Assembly (NCBI GenBank): GCA_012932865.1
Contig: SAXG01000001.1
Location: forward strand, 1,167,693 to 1,231,692
Origin: Amylostereum areolatum
Taxonomy: Eukaryota; Basidiomycota; Agaricomycetes; Russulales; Stereaceae
DNA: 64,000 nt
Direction: 5' to 3'
Shown here: piece by piece, positions 1-10,726 of the stretch
Layout: the number at the start of each line of letters is the position of its first letter
Numbering within the stretch: position 1 is the first letter of the stretch
The notes under the pieces: generated by a model
The model's input: only the letters and a program-made list of their open reading frames with translations
The model's database searches: none
Told to the model about the DNA's origin: nothing
Made by a program: the position numbers and the translations under genes

Positions 1-180
1 GCGTTCACCATTCCGAGTCGAGTGGACCATTGCCAAGTGGAACGAGAGAGGTCGAGATGGTCATGGGGGCACTGCAAATTGTGGGGCGTCCGATGAAGAG
101 CGGTGAGTGACGGGTGCTCTGCAAGTCCTGACGCGTCGGTGACGTCGCCGCGGTCGTCGTCTCCGCCACCCCCACCGCTC

Positions 181-188
181 TATAAAAG
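181..188 (+). promoter_or_regulatory. TATA box of the Hsp9/12 gene
   Basis: A clean TATAAAAG lies about 100 bp upstream of the start codon at 286, the expected spacing for a strongly inducible fungal promoter. The 5' leader between them is C/T-rich, typical of highly expressed fungal genes. I did not find a convincing heat-shock element or CCCCT stress element in the 180 bp available upstream. Confidence 0.6.
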
Positions 189-285
189 CAGCAGCCAACT
201 TTCATTGAGCTCTAACACCCCCAGCGACTTTTTCAAACACCTACCTTGAACTTCCTTCACCACCACCTCCATCTTTATCATCATC

Positions 286-706
286 ATGTCCGAAGCCGGC
301 CGCCAATCTTTCACCGACAAGGCAGGCGCTGCCTTGAAGGTAGGGCTTCGTCGATACTCCATCGTTTTCGCGCAGCTCATTTCACCGCTCTAGCCTGACT
401 CCCAGAAGACGACCACCGAGCACATCGGCGACAAGTTCAAGGGCAGCGCTGACTCCGCCGCATCGACTGTCCAACCTGAGGTAGGAATCCATCCATTTTT
501 CATACAGGCGCAGAATTTCCTAACGTCTTCGAGCAGTCTCAGAAATCAACCTCCCAGAAGGCCGGCGACACCATCTCCGGAAACAAGAACGACAACGATG
601 TTCGTTTTGATTTGTTACGAAGCTGTTTTCTGCTGACTTTGATCGATAGGATTCTATCATCGACAAGACTAAGAACGCACTCGGGATGGGCAACAAGTCC
701 ACCTAG
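286..706 (+). CDS. hsp9: Hsp9/Hsp12-family small stress protein
   Basis: This encodes an 86-residue hydrophilic protein in four exons: 286-339, 394-480, 537-599 and 650-706, with introns of 50-56 nt. The spliced protein begins MSEAGRQSFTDKAG and carries the family signature twice, as PDSQKTTTEHIGDK and again around SQKSTSQKAGDTISG, ending near KNALGMGNKST. Hsp9/Hsp12 proteins are small, intrinsically disordered, membrane-associating stress proteins induced by heat, osmotic shock and starvation. The length is typical and all exon junctions are in phase. It is followed by the 3' end of a gene on the other strand. The assignment rests on motif recognition and should be secure. Confidence 0.9.
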
Positions 707-1088
707 GCCCCCGCAGTTTCTCAGATTGGTGCTCGCCCTGCGTTTTTGTATTTTCTGATCACTTGTACGGGTATACACTGCTGTATTTTAGCTTCCTGAT
801 GAAATTGATACGCACACGATTTCAATATTCTGTGGTATTGTACATTGTCGAAGGGGGGATCTTCAAGCAGCGGTCTAGGCGATATGCCAAGTTTGACCTG
901 CACGGACAGTCATACAACAGAGTGCTGGGTAAAGCCATTCAAAAATATATATATTCATCCTTGAATAAATTACACCTTCACGTATGTATACCATTATCAG
1001 TCTGACGTTACACATGTATGCATCCCACTTACAGTCTCAAATATCTCGTCATCCAGTCCAATCCAATCCACGGTCACATTCTACAGAT
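707..1088. other. Convergent intergenic region
   Basis: This is the AT-richer 3' region between two converging genes. It contains runs such as ATATATAT near 950 and no coding signal I would trust. An 80-codon ORF at 763-1005 has no recognisable content. Confidence 0.6.
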
Positions 1089-3128
1089 CTACACACCAGA
1101 GAACCACCACATCATCGCGAGCCATACACCGGCAGGAACCCATAATATTTGGGCGAGATTCCGGGCCGTTGTTCGCCACGCCTTCATTTTTCTGGTTCCT
1201 CCCTCCCTTGGTATACACAGCCGAAGGAGTGATGATGGCAGACGCAGTGCGAGCCTGCGGCGTTGCCCACGGAATGTGAAGGACCACGTCCACCTAGATC
1301 CTTCTGTCGCATCGGTGCCCGACAGGGAGTGAGGCATTCGTAAACGCGGAAGCCGTCGTGTGGCGTCGGTACGATTGGGTACACCGAGAGGGGCAGCATC
1401 GTCGTCTGGAGGCATGTTTATCGTAGGTGAGAGGAACCTCCCCCTGGGAATGCCAGATGGCAGGGGATCCGTGGGACTGGAAGGTGTGGTAGACCAGGAA
1501 TTCCACGGGGTCTGCGGTGCTTGCAAACCATCGAAACCATTTATCCGAGGCGATTCGGGGATGGCTGCCAATCGCGAGCCTGGAGAGCTGGGGAATGGGT
1601 ACGAGTACGAGTAGGTAGAGCTGGCGGAGTACGGGCTCGGAGGATCGAGTTTGGGAGGAATGGGAGAAGGTTGAGTATGCGAAGGGAGCGGAGAAGCGAA
1701 TGACACGCGCACACGTGCTCGCCGAAGGTGCGCGATGAAAAGAACGGCGATGGTAATGCAGAGGAATGGTATATAGAGACGGCCGAAGGGCGTCCTGGTC
1801 TGTGGAAGACTGCAGGGTATATGCGCGTGGCGCGTAATCGAAGAGAGAGTCGACGATCCCTCTGGGAGGAGTGAGAGGAGCTGGAAACCAGGGTAGTCGA
1901 TGTGGCGTGACTGGGAGAAGGACTTGAGCGTGACTTCTTGCACCTCTTGCGCGGAGTCCGCGAGCGCATGCCTGATATCGCAATAGTCCGTGTTGTCGCC
2001 GCTGCACAAGCATCAGCGTTTGCGTCTTAATAGATTAGTTGAAGACATACCTGAACACCATGACTGGACGAAGGTTGTTTATCAGGAATGTCGAGGTTTG
2101 TTTGCCCAGCGTTGATTGCCAGCCGCGTCCGACGCCTCTACGAATGGTGCCTTTCTCCCGAAGGGGTCCACACTTTTTGCTCTCTGGGCGATGCAGAGGT
2201 ATGTGCGACAAAAGTATTAATGGCTCCCGTTCCGGAGGGTTGACCTCTTGAAGTGAATCTGCAAGGGTTTTGACAAACTCGATAGGGCCATGTCGAATGG
2301 GCACCCAGTTCTCGAACGAAGTGCCCTCGCCTGCTCGGCTGTAGTCTTCGTCGACTAAACCCGGGGCGTCGATGAGGACAAGGGTGTGGTTTGAGATGTG
2401 GAGGACTTGGTTGAGTGGCCCGAAGTGAGCGATGTACCGATCGCGAACATGCTTCGTGAAGGCATTGGCGACCCCAAGGCTGGCAAGGATAGATGAGATG
2501 CATCGACACGGTTAGTATGGGAGAAAACATACCCAACATCCGTGTTTCCTGGAACATAGTACACATCCGTCCCGGAGGGAACTGGGAACGTGTCGTGAAA
2601 GCTACGCACGTACGCGGCATGCCTGCGAGTTCACCTCATGTCTGCTCAGTGACTCCAACGTGGAGTAAAGCGCAAATAATATGCTTACTCGGAGTCGGAT
2701 TTGATCGAACCGCCGTATGCGAGCATGTCCCCGAGGAATACGATGACGTCGGGACGAAGGCGGCGCGTCGCGGCCCAAGCTTTGCGGACGTAGACATCGC
2801 TGAGAAGCCTGGACCAAGATCGGCTACCATTGGGGGGCATGGGCACTTTCGCGTCCGCGACGAGCAGAACCTGCGTCGGTTTAGGCGTGGCGGTGGTGGT
2901 CTAGAAGTGATATCGGCGAGGTGAGACATGGTTTCAACATCCGCAAGGGATTTGGCAACGCACCAAGCTGATCGACTTGTCTGGCCAGTTACAGCCGGAT
3001 AGCGTATAATAGAAAGCGCCGAGTTCGGCCCAAATGACGAGGATGACCCAGAGCAATCGGAGGGAGGCCGTAAGCAAGTCTGGGGCGAGGAAGCGAGCCA
3101 AGCGTCCGCGACGATAGCGGGCCTCCAT
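1089..3128 (-). CDS. Ted1/Cdc1-like metallophosphoesterase, probably catalytically impaired
   Basis: A multi-exon membrane protein of the calcineurin-like phosphoesterase superfamily, related to ER proteins Ted1/Cdc1 that remodel GPI anchors. It opens with MEARYRRGRLARF and a membrane segment (VILVIWAELGAFYY), then a luminal phosphoesterase domain, and ends with a second membrane segment, a long Ser/Pro-rich stretch and a hydrophobic C-terminus (AGVWLAMMWWF). GD (FLGDML) and SHIPL motifs are present. The expected GNHD reads GNTD (Thr codon 2541-2543), the late GDxHDYC reads GDNTDYC (Thr codon 1989-1991), and the first motif is VADAK rather than ADPQ. A paralogue at 12812-14524 keeps all of these. 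I infer a pseudoenzyme or altered metal site. Splicing of the last exon uses acceptor CAG near 1998. Confidence 0.75.
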
Positions 3129-3826
3129 GGGGGGCGGTCGAGGGCTGAAGGCGATAAGGGCTTATGTATGCTTAAAGAAGAGTTTGAGAGGTGGGAAATG
3201 TGGGGGTTGAGGGGAAGAAAAGCCACGTTGACGGGCGGCGGAGAGGAGCGGCGACTGAGCCCGTCAGAAACTCTGAGGGAGTGCGTTTGTGGGATCATGC
3301 CATCGACGCCACCGGCATCTCCTGCAGGCGGCGTCTACCTCGTCCCTTCGCGCCTCCTCGTTCCCACCCATCATCCCAAATCGATGATCAGCCAACCCAA
3401 CACTTCGCCATCTGCTCTTCATGGGTTTCAGCATTCAGGATTCAAAGGTTAAGGTAACCCCATCTGTTCAATTGATCGCCGTATGGGCTTTAGCAGTTCG
3501 CTGCGCATGTCCAGGTTGCGGTCAGAAGAATCACCTTCAGGTCAGACGTAGTCGCACGAGTAGCCATGCCGGACTGTGCACCAGTTCAAACTGCGCCGAA
3601 GGCCTCCATCCGATACATAAAGCTCCCGTCTGCTTTCCGAAGATCCCAAGGCGTCTGCGACTCTGCGCTCCTTTCCCCCCGGTAGCCCGTGGCTCCTTTC
3701 AAAATTCGAACCTCTCTCCGAGTTCCCAACGTGCGTGCATCATCTCCCACCCTTGTTCTCCCCAGTCTCAATGTTTCTGCGCTGCTGTAGGACGTGCACC
3801 ACAGTCCCTGCGTGCTCCCGCATACG
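3129..3826. other. Divergent promoter region
   Basis: About 700 bp separate the start of the minus-strand phosphoesterase from the proposed first exon of the F-box gene, so it should hold both promoters and 5' leaders. ORFs here (for example 3421-3834) show no family resemblance. No clear TATA box was found. Confidence 0.5.
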
Positions 3827-5410
3827 ATGTGTGAGTCCACCGGCTGTGTCCTCCGGCCTCCGCTCTCGTGAGACTGATCTCTCTCTTTGTAGACTTGCCA
3901 GCGAAGCGCACTACGCCCCGGCCTTCTCGGTCTCATTCGGCAAGGGCGGTTCCTGTTACGTGCGTAAAGCAATCCCTACCGTCATAGGTACTTCCCCACT
4001 TATTACCGACGTTTTTACAGGCCACTGCGGAGGTGCTTTGACAGCTCTCTAGATGGTTCGCCTAGGCGACGATGTTCACGAATCGCGGCCAGAAGCAAGG
4101 TGTACGACTCCGACATCACCCTACGACGTACATTCCAAACATTCACGGCCGTGACGCCTGTCGGTCGACTTCCAGTCGAACTCTTGAGGGAGATATTCTT
4201 CTACCTTTCCCAGGAGTCGTGCGAACAGCAGGATACCGGTCATTTCAGTTGGACTGTGGTCACCCACGTCTGCACTCACTGGCGTCGCGTCGCTCACGGT
4301 TACAAGCAGCTCTGGAGTTCGTTGCCCGCACATGGTTGCAAGTGGACCGAGCTTTCCTTGGAGCTGTCCCAACCTTTACCCGTCTCCATCCACCATGTCG
4401 CCGGCCTAGGACAATCCGAAGGCCTGCTTGCAGCATTGGAAGGGATATCCCGAGCGCGCCGGATTTCCGTAGGTGACACCTACGAGGCATCCCCTGATGG
4501 TACCATCGCCCCCGTCATGTCCATCGTTCTCCAATCCCTGACACGCTTCCCCGCTCCACTTCTCGAGCTACTCGATTTGTTCGACGCTGGAGGAGACGCA
4601 TCCGTGGAACTTCCTGATGACATATTCACCGGTCAAATCCCAGCCCAACTCACCACCCTCATTCTCGACTCAGTCGGCTTCACTCCTTTCCAACCACTAT
4701 TTCTCGCTCCCCTCACCACCCTCAACCTCCGTTCATGCAAGACCGGGATGACGATCCAGTCCATGCTCAAAATTTTGGCTGCGCTGCCTTCATTGGAGGA
4801 TCTCAGCATGGAAGACACAGATTTCACAGATCAGATGGGCGACCCGCTCGAGGAGAGCACATGCACTGAATTGGCCTGCGCTCCGCACTCCATCCACCTT
4901 CCGCGCCTTCAAAGGCTATCCCTGATTGATTCGGTGTTCATGATAACCACGATCATGCTCTATTTCTCTCTTCCAACAGACGTCGTGCTCGAGTTCGACT
5001 GCGATTGCCAGTCTACCACTGCGCCAGCGGCCATCTCGGCCGCGTCTGTCATGCTCGAGGATCACTTCGGTTCCATCGTGGCTACCGGCTTGTGCTTCCG
5101 GGAACTCGTGGTCGCGCAGGCGTGCGTCTCCGCCAACCACTGCGTCCTCGAGATGTCAGATCCTGTCCTCAAATCATCGTCCACCAACCCCGCTCCGCCT
5201 CTTCCTTCGACCATCAGAATGGGCTGGTCGTTCTGCACCGGCGACGAAGTCGGCATCATACCCCAGCTCGTGGCTATCATGCCAGCTTTCCGTGACGTCT
5301 CCCGCCTGCAACTTTCCCATCCGGACCTTCAAAATGGCGCAGAGCTTGAAGAGCTCGGCCGGTGGATGGACTTCAGCCGCGTCGAGGTCGAGGTCGTTCG
5401 TTGCAACTAA
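3827..5410 (+). CDS. F-box domain protein with leucine-rich C-terminal region
   Basis: The main exon (4021-5410) contains an F-box near its start (VGRLPVELLREIFFYLS followed by FSWTVVTHVCTHWRRVA and LWSSL). About 330 residues with scattered Leu-rich segments such as LTTLILDSVGF and LTTLNLRSCKT follow, typical of the expanded agaricomycete F-box family that recruits targets to SCF ubiquitin ligases. No ATG precedes the F-box in this exon, so it must be spliced from upstream. My best model uses exon 3827-3830 (ATGT), exon 3893-3959 (reading LPAKRTTPRPSRSH) and then 4021 onward; both introns have good GT/AG ends and the frame is kept. An alternative start at ATG 3770 also joins in frame with a weaker donor. 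The F-box call is firm, the 5' end is not. Confidence 0.7.
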
Positions 5411-5868
5411 TTGCGGATCCAGGCGGACCCCCGCTCTACGTTACTCTACGTTACTTATTCCTATCTACCTGTACTCACCCCAATCCCGTGCCTAGTGCGC
5501 TTGCTCGCGTCAAACATACCCCCCCACCTCTACGTATGCTTCGTTTATTGTTCTTTCTGTGTATATACCTACCCACTCTTTTAAAAACGTGACTGCTTAT
5601 CGTCGACGCGTTGACGAGTCCCCTACCATTGAACAACTCGAGAACCCTATGAAACAGGGTGAACTCTTTTCAAATGCCATCATCATTAGTCTGGAAGCTA
5701 GTACACATCTGTATACGATAGTACGAGTTGTTTGTGAAGAAAAAAATCCCCGAGAACGTGTGGACTGTGAACACTGGTGAATTGACTACGATAGGAGACC
5801 GTACCCCTCTAATCCGATTTGTACCGCGCATTCTGTCCTAGGAAGCTCATCGGTAGCTAGTCACCGAG
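5411..5868. other. Convergent intergenic region
   Basis: Noncoding 3' sequence between the F-box gene and the P450 gene, which converge. No ORF here has recognisable content and I see no RNA gene. Confidence 0.5.
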
Positions 5869-8514
5869 TCAGTCCTCGTTCACGATGCCTTGAGCGTCTT
5901 CGTTCTGTCGCTCGGACATCCTCACCCAAAGGCCGTCCTGTCCGTCCAAATGCGCCATCAGCCTGTCGATTCTCCTGATACGGCAACGCTTCAAGAGACT
6001 CACCATGGCGTACATCGTCAGATGCGACTTCATCCGGATCTTCTCCACTGACTCACGCCCTGACCTTTGTGCCCAGTCGGGCGGCGGGTGAGAAGCCGGA
6101 GGTTGCGCGTCGGGAGCGAGTTTGATGTCGGTGAAGGTCTGCAGCAGCCGCACGAGCATGAAAGAAATTTCATTGTATGCGAACTGACCGCCGTGTCGCC
6201 GTGTGTGAGGGGCACGCTAAGCGGGCATACAAAATGAAGACGCACCTGCTGTCCCAGGCAGATGCGGGGTCCGGCGCTGAAAGGGACAAATATAAAAGGG
6301 TTGGGCACAAGGTACTTGTGCAGACGGTGGTCGAGGAAGCGATCAGGGTCAAATTTCAGCGCTACGCACGTCAGACACAGCTTGACACTACGAGAACGCG
6401 CACGAACCGTCGGGGCCCCATAGATCCGCGCGACGGTGCATAAGGAACATTGAGAAGTCGACCCTACGCGTGGCATTAATCACTATGTGAGTGTGAATAA
6501 CAAAGAGCAAGATACGCACCGTGTTCCTGCTGGGACAAACAGAGGTTTCCCCCCCGGCGTTGCGGATGGCCACACAGTATCATTGATCGCTCTTCTGGAA
6601 GTAAGGTTGATCGGCATGTCAGTCAGAATGTCCGTTTCTCCTACCTCATATTGAAGGGACTGCCATGTGCAAGTCAGCCTTTCAGTCGTATACTTACTAA
6701 AAAGAGCTCTCACACTGGAGGGTACAGGCGCAATGTTTCTGTGGAGAATAATTTGGGTCAGAAATGTGATGGATATAGAACAACTAGGACCATGCCCTGA
6801 CCGTTGATCACTGCACGCAAGTACTTCATATCTCTCAGATCGTCGAATGTAGGGCAGCGCGAGTTGGGAAGCTTCATCTGGATCTCTTCGTAGAGACGCT
6901 CAGCGACATCGGGATGTTGAGACAGCATGTAAACAACGAATGTCAACGTCGCGGCAGTCTACATTTTACGGTCAGCAGATAAAATGAAAACCAGAATTGT
7001 CAAGGGACTTACTGTGTCCCGACCAGCAATCATGATATTGACGATTTCATCCTTGAGAGCCTTGTATTCTACGGAGACTCTGTCAAAGATCGGTTCCGTA
7101 TTATTCGTACGCGGGACGTACCGACTACAAACTTGACCAAGTGATCCAACAACGTCTCGCTGTCCTCGTCGCCATTCCCTGCAGATGCTGGATTCGACGT
7201 TGCTTTATTCTTCCGTATGGCATCGGAGAGGATGGGCTCCACGAATGCGTCGATGATGCGCATGTGCTCCTTGGTCTTGTCCCCGCTAAGCTCAAACCAG
7301 CGCCAGAGCGACCCTAGACGAAGGCGCATTGCGCCCTGGACTTGAGCCTGAGAGAAAGCCTTCGGGAAACGATTGGCCGGGTGTTGGGGGTTTAACCAGT
7401 TGGCGGAGGCTGATACACACCCAATCGACGGATAAGGGAGACCGGCGGAGAGCGATTGCACGTCTTTTCCGAAAAGGAACTCGGTCGCGGAGTCAAGGGT
7501 AAAACGGGATACCAAATCCTGGGGAGAGTCAAGCGGCCATCGCGAGCGGATTGACGACACAGATGATACACACCTGCATATCCAATGCGTATCCTTCCCT
7601 AAGACGGGTTTTCATATGCTCTAATGCGACGTCGACGTGACGATTGAAGATATCAAAGTGACTTATACGATCTCTGCTGAAAAATGGCCTAGTCATGGAA
7701 CGATGGAACCTAGGAAGAAATCAGAAAAATGAAGCAAGGAATAATTGATGCTATCTCACTTCCAAAGATCACCTGTCCCGTGTCACAATCATGCTCCGAA
7801 AGGACCCAAGGAGCGGAAAGAGCTTACCATCTGAATTGAACACACCGTCACCAAGGATAGAGGCCAGCTGAGATCCTGCCAACTTCCCCTTCTCGAAATT
7901 CGTAAACTCGGTCGATAAAACCGCCTATGCCAGCTGCATATAAGTCACCGAGAACGAAGAAAGGAGATTAAGTAGAATGTTTGCCTTGATATACGCGGGC
8001 TCTGTCGTGGCAATCTATGGATTTCATGATATGAGAACCCACGCTGTCAAAAGAACAGGGAAAGATCATGTACATACCCGTCTCTCAAACATGGTATATA
8101 TTTGGATAGTCTGACCGAGGTCGTCCATCCAGGTTGCAATCCGCTCAGCTGTTCGTGGACGATCAGCGTACTAAGTTCGTAGAATGAACAACAGAGCTCA
8201 CATATGTAGGCTTTCCTTTTTTCCATCTTGCGCATCTCCGCCAGTAGATCAAGCCCACCAGGCCACTTGTAAGGCACCAACGGGGGAAGTTCTGCTCCGC
8301 GCATACGTGCGCGTGCACGTTCGCGACGGTCCTCTGTATACAGGGTAAGAAAGAAGTTCACTGGTATGGCGGATGCTAGAGCAAGGATTCGCATCCATGG
8401 TGCGAATTGGATGCCGGCGAGGATACGAAACGCGGTCAAGAAGATGTGAACCACGATTACTGGTCGGGAAAAAGTGTAGACCTCGAAGGCGAATGGTGGC
8501 GCGAAACTGGTCAT
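5869..8514 (-). CDS. Cytochrome P450 monooxygenase, CYP63-like
   Basis: A complete microsomal P450 in many exons. It starts [15 protein letters not shown] with hydrophobic N-terminal segments for membrane insertion, followed by a proline-containing hinge ([11 protein letters not shown]). The I-helix reads MIAGRDT, followed by [18 protein letters not shown]. The K-helix ExxR is ETLRLYPP, and the haem-binding loop is [12 protein letters not shown] with its cysteine thiolate. [16 protein letters not shown] and the ending [17 protein letters not shown] resemble the CYP63 clan of white-rot fungi, which oxidises alkanes, aromatics and xenobiotics. The conserved segment after the ExxR helix (PPVPFNMR) is only recovered if a 15-nt exon at 6645-6659 is spliced in. 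All diagnostic residues are intact, so the enzyme should be active. The substrate cannot be told. Confidence 0.9.
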
Positions 8515-8952
8515 TGGCGTATAGTGCTTAGAAGCAAGAGGAAGGGCCAGAGGGGAACACCAGCCTCACTGCGCTCTCGCCGACCTTTAAATGGAGGGAA
8601 AGTCGGGCTATTAGGGCCAGGCCGCCTAGTGCTCTCTGTTCCGGTATTCCCGTTAGTCCTTACCACAAAAACTCGAGCTGATACGCTCCTTATCGAGAGA
8701 GCGTTTGATGGCTATTTCCATGCGTGGCCAGAATGTGGGCAAGTAGAACTGCGGGGCAATATTGAGGTTTGTGGCCATGAGCGGGAACCTCGGGATCGAA
8801 GTCAAAGAGGCTGAGTCACACAGATTCGCGGGGCAAATCAAATGCTTCAACTTACTACTGGCTGCTTCAGTTTCAGTGCTTCTACTCACATACTCAAACT
8901 CGTGTTGTTATCCTCTTCGTCTTGATCTGACCACTATCTAACCGCCCGACCC
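8515..8952. other. Divergent promoter region between P450 and BSD genes
   Basis: About 440 bp containing both 5' leaders. The plus-strand ORF 8407-8814 overlaps it but is antisense to the P450 start and has no recognisable domain. Confidence 0.5.
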
Positions 8953-10524
8953 ATGAACTTCTGGGATTCTACACTCGCCAGTAGCACCACTGGCGCGGAA
9001 ACGCCGCCCCCCGATGCCGGACGCCAACAGAGTCTGAATGAGGAGGTCACAGAGGTTATGGGCCAGCTCAATCGCTTCTGGGGAGGCTTCAGGAGGCAGG
9101 TATGTGCAATGGTCGCATACCACGATCTCATATGCATCTGTTACCGCAGAGTCAAGACGCGATCCAAGCCGCTCGCAAAGATCTCGGCTGACGTTGTCGC
9201 AGCAAGCTCAGAAGGAATTCAGCAAGTTATCCATCGCCGATACTGTGGAGTCCTCCTCCCGCGATCCTTCTGTTTCGATAGAAGGAGAGAGGCCAGCCTC
9301 ACCCTCCGCATCCTCTTCCACCACCCTCCCCGAGCAACCCACTAGCCCCTTCCCAATCTACCAACCTCTTCTCCCGCCTACAAACCGCCCTACCACCCGA
9401 TCTTCTCTCTACCCTTCAGAGCAATCTCCCAGACTCCATTCGTCATGCCCCCGAGCGCCTTGATTTAACCCAGCTGCGCAGCACCCTTCAGCAGGTCCGT
9501 CTACAGGAAGCAACGGTGCGCGGTGAAGAGCTGCTACGCAGTGCGGGCGTTTTCTTGCGCGACGCGGTCAAAGTTATTCCTCCGGGGGAGGAAGCCGTTG
9601 CGAGGGAGGGTGAAGAAGCATCATCTCAGGCGATACTTGGGCTGGCCAAAGGCAAAGGCAGAGAAGGATCAAGTGTAAGCACCAGCGACCTCAAGACGAT
9701 CGGGACACGAAAGGCGGCGCTCTTGCAGGCTCTCAGAACTAACCCAGCGATCCTGAAGGTCGACCCAGCCAGTGAACAAAACTCAGAGGCATTGTACAAG
9801 ACTTGGGAGGAGAAGGAGGTTCAAAGTAGTGACGGTGGAATCTTGGGAGCAACATGGAAGACGAGGATCGACGACGAGCTGACGGAGGCGGGAGAAGGCT
9901 TGACGGCCTCAAGAGACTCATTGGGCACGTTTTTCTTCGTGAATGTTCCCGCGTTGGCGGCTAACTTAAGTTTCAGTTCCTTCAGAAATCGCAGAGGACG
10001 TGTTCTGGACGAGATATTTCTTCCGGGTGTACCAGATTGAGCAGGAAGAAGAAAGACGGAAGGCCTTGCTTGCAGGTGCTACCACTTCCTTCGTCCTCAC
10101 AGCTGTACATGCGAATATTGATGTCCATCGCCCAGGCTCTTCCGCACAGGAGGAAGACTTCAGCTGGGAAGATGAAGACGACGAAACCACTTCGCCTACA
10201 TCAACGCTTCCGGGTCGTCCTGATGTCTCTCCCGCGGGGACGGCGAAGGACCTTATTCCCGCAATTAAAGCTAGCAAATCTGCGTCACAAGCTGCTTCGC
10301 CGAATACTACAAGTCCACCTCAAAGTGAAGCCAGTTATGACCTTGTTTCTGCGACGGCTAGTACGGCTGGTGAAACCCGCCCAACTAAGAAGCCGGAAGC
10401 GAAGAAGGATGCAGAGGAAGAGGATGGTGATGACTCGGAGGACGACGAGGACGACGAGGACGATGAAGAAGAAGGCGAGGACGACGAGGACGAAGAAGAC
10501 AGCGGTGAAAGCGACTGGGAGTAA
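8953..10524 (+). CDS. BSD-domain protein with acidic C-terminus
   Basis: The protein starts MNFWDSTLASSTTG and has an early FWGGFRRQ segment typical of fungal BSD proteins. A Ser/Pro-rich linker and a helical region (LFSRLQTALPPDLLSTL) follow. The BSD domain near 9980-10080 (PSEIAEDVFWTRYFFRVYQI) has the paired aromatic FW signature. A long Asp/Glu tail (EEDGDDSEDDEDDEDDE) ends the protein at GESDWE. BSD domains occur in TFIIH p62-like and synapse-associated proteins; this stand-alone type has no settled function. Two frame issues exist. The CCCC run at 9346-9349 seems one base too long. The intron before the BSD domain is best read as GC-AG at 9925-9976, giving SLVPSEIAEDVFW. The first intron may end at 9149 or 9202. 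Confidence 0.75.
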
Positions 10525-10726
10525 CTCGCCACGCTGCTTGCCATGGATTTTGTATTTTTATTGCTTTGTTCGTGTGTACGAAGAGTACTTGACATGCCCC
10601 CCCTTCCCTAAGCCGCTTCGGTCGACGCTTAGTAGGATGATATCCAGTTCCTATGACTAGCAAGGGGCAATCATTCCATATCCTATTTTACAATTTACAA
10701 ACGCGATCCACAAACGAAAACACATT

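Noticed and set aside
763..1005. 80-codon plus-strand ORF after the Hsp9/12 gene
   Set aside because: AT-rich 3' flanking sequence with no conserved motif.
1294..2013. 239-codon minus-strand open frame overlapping the phosphoesterase
   Set aside because: Other-frame shadow of the C-terminal exon of the 1089-3128 gene; composition is arbitrary.
6690..6720. Apparent frameshift or 10-bp deletion after ETLRLYPPV in the P450
   Set aside because: Explained fully by a GTGAGA donor and the 15-nt microexon at 6645-6659.
9150..9202. One-base deletion between SQDAIQAARKDLG and QAQKEFSKLS in the BSD gene
   Set aside because: A longer first intron ending at 9202 joins GFRRQ to QAQKEF in frame, so a deletion is not required, though it remains possible.
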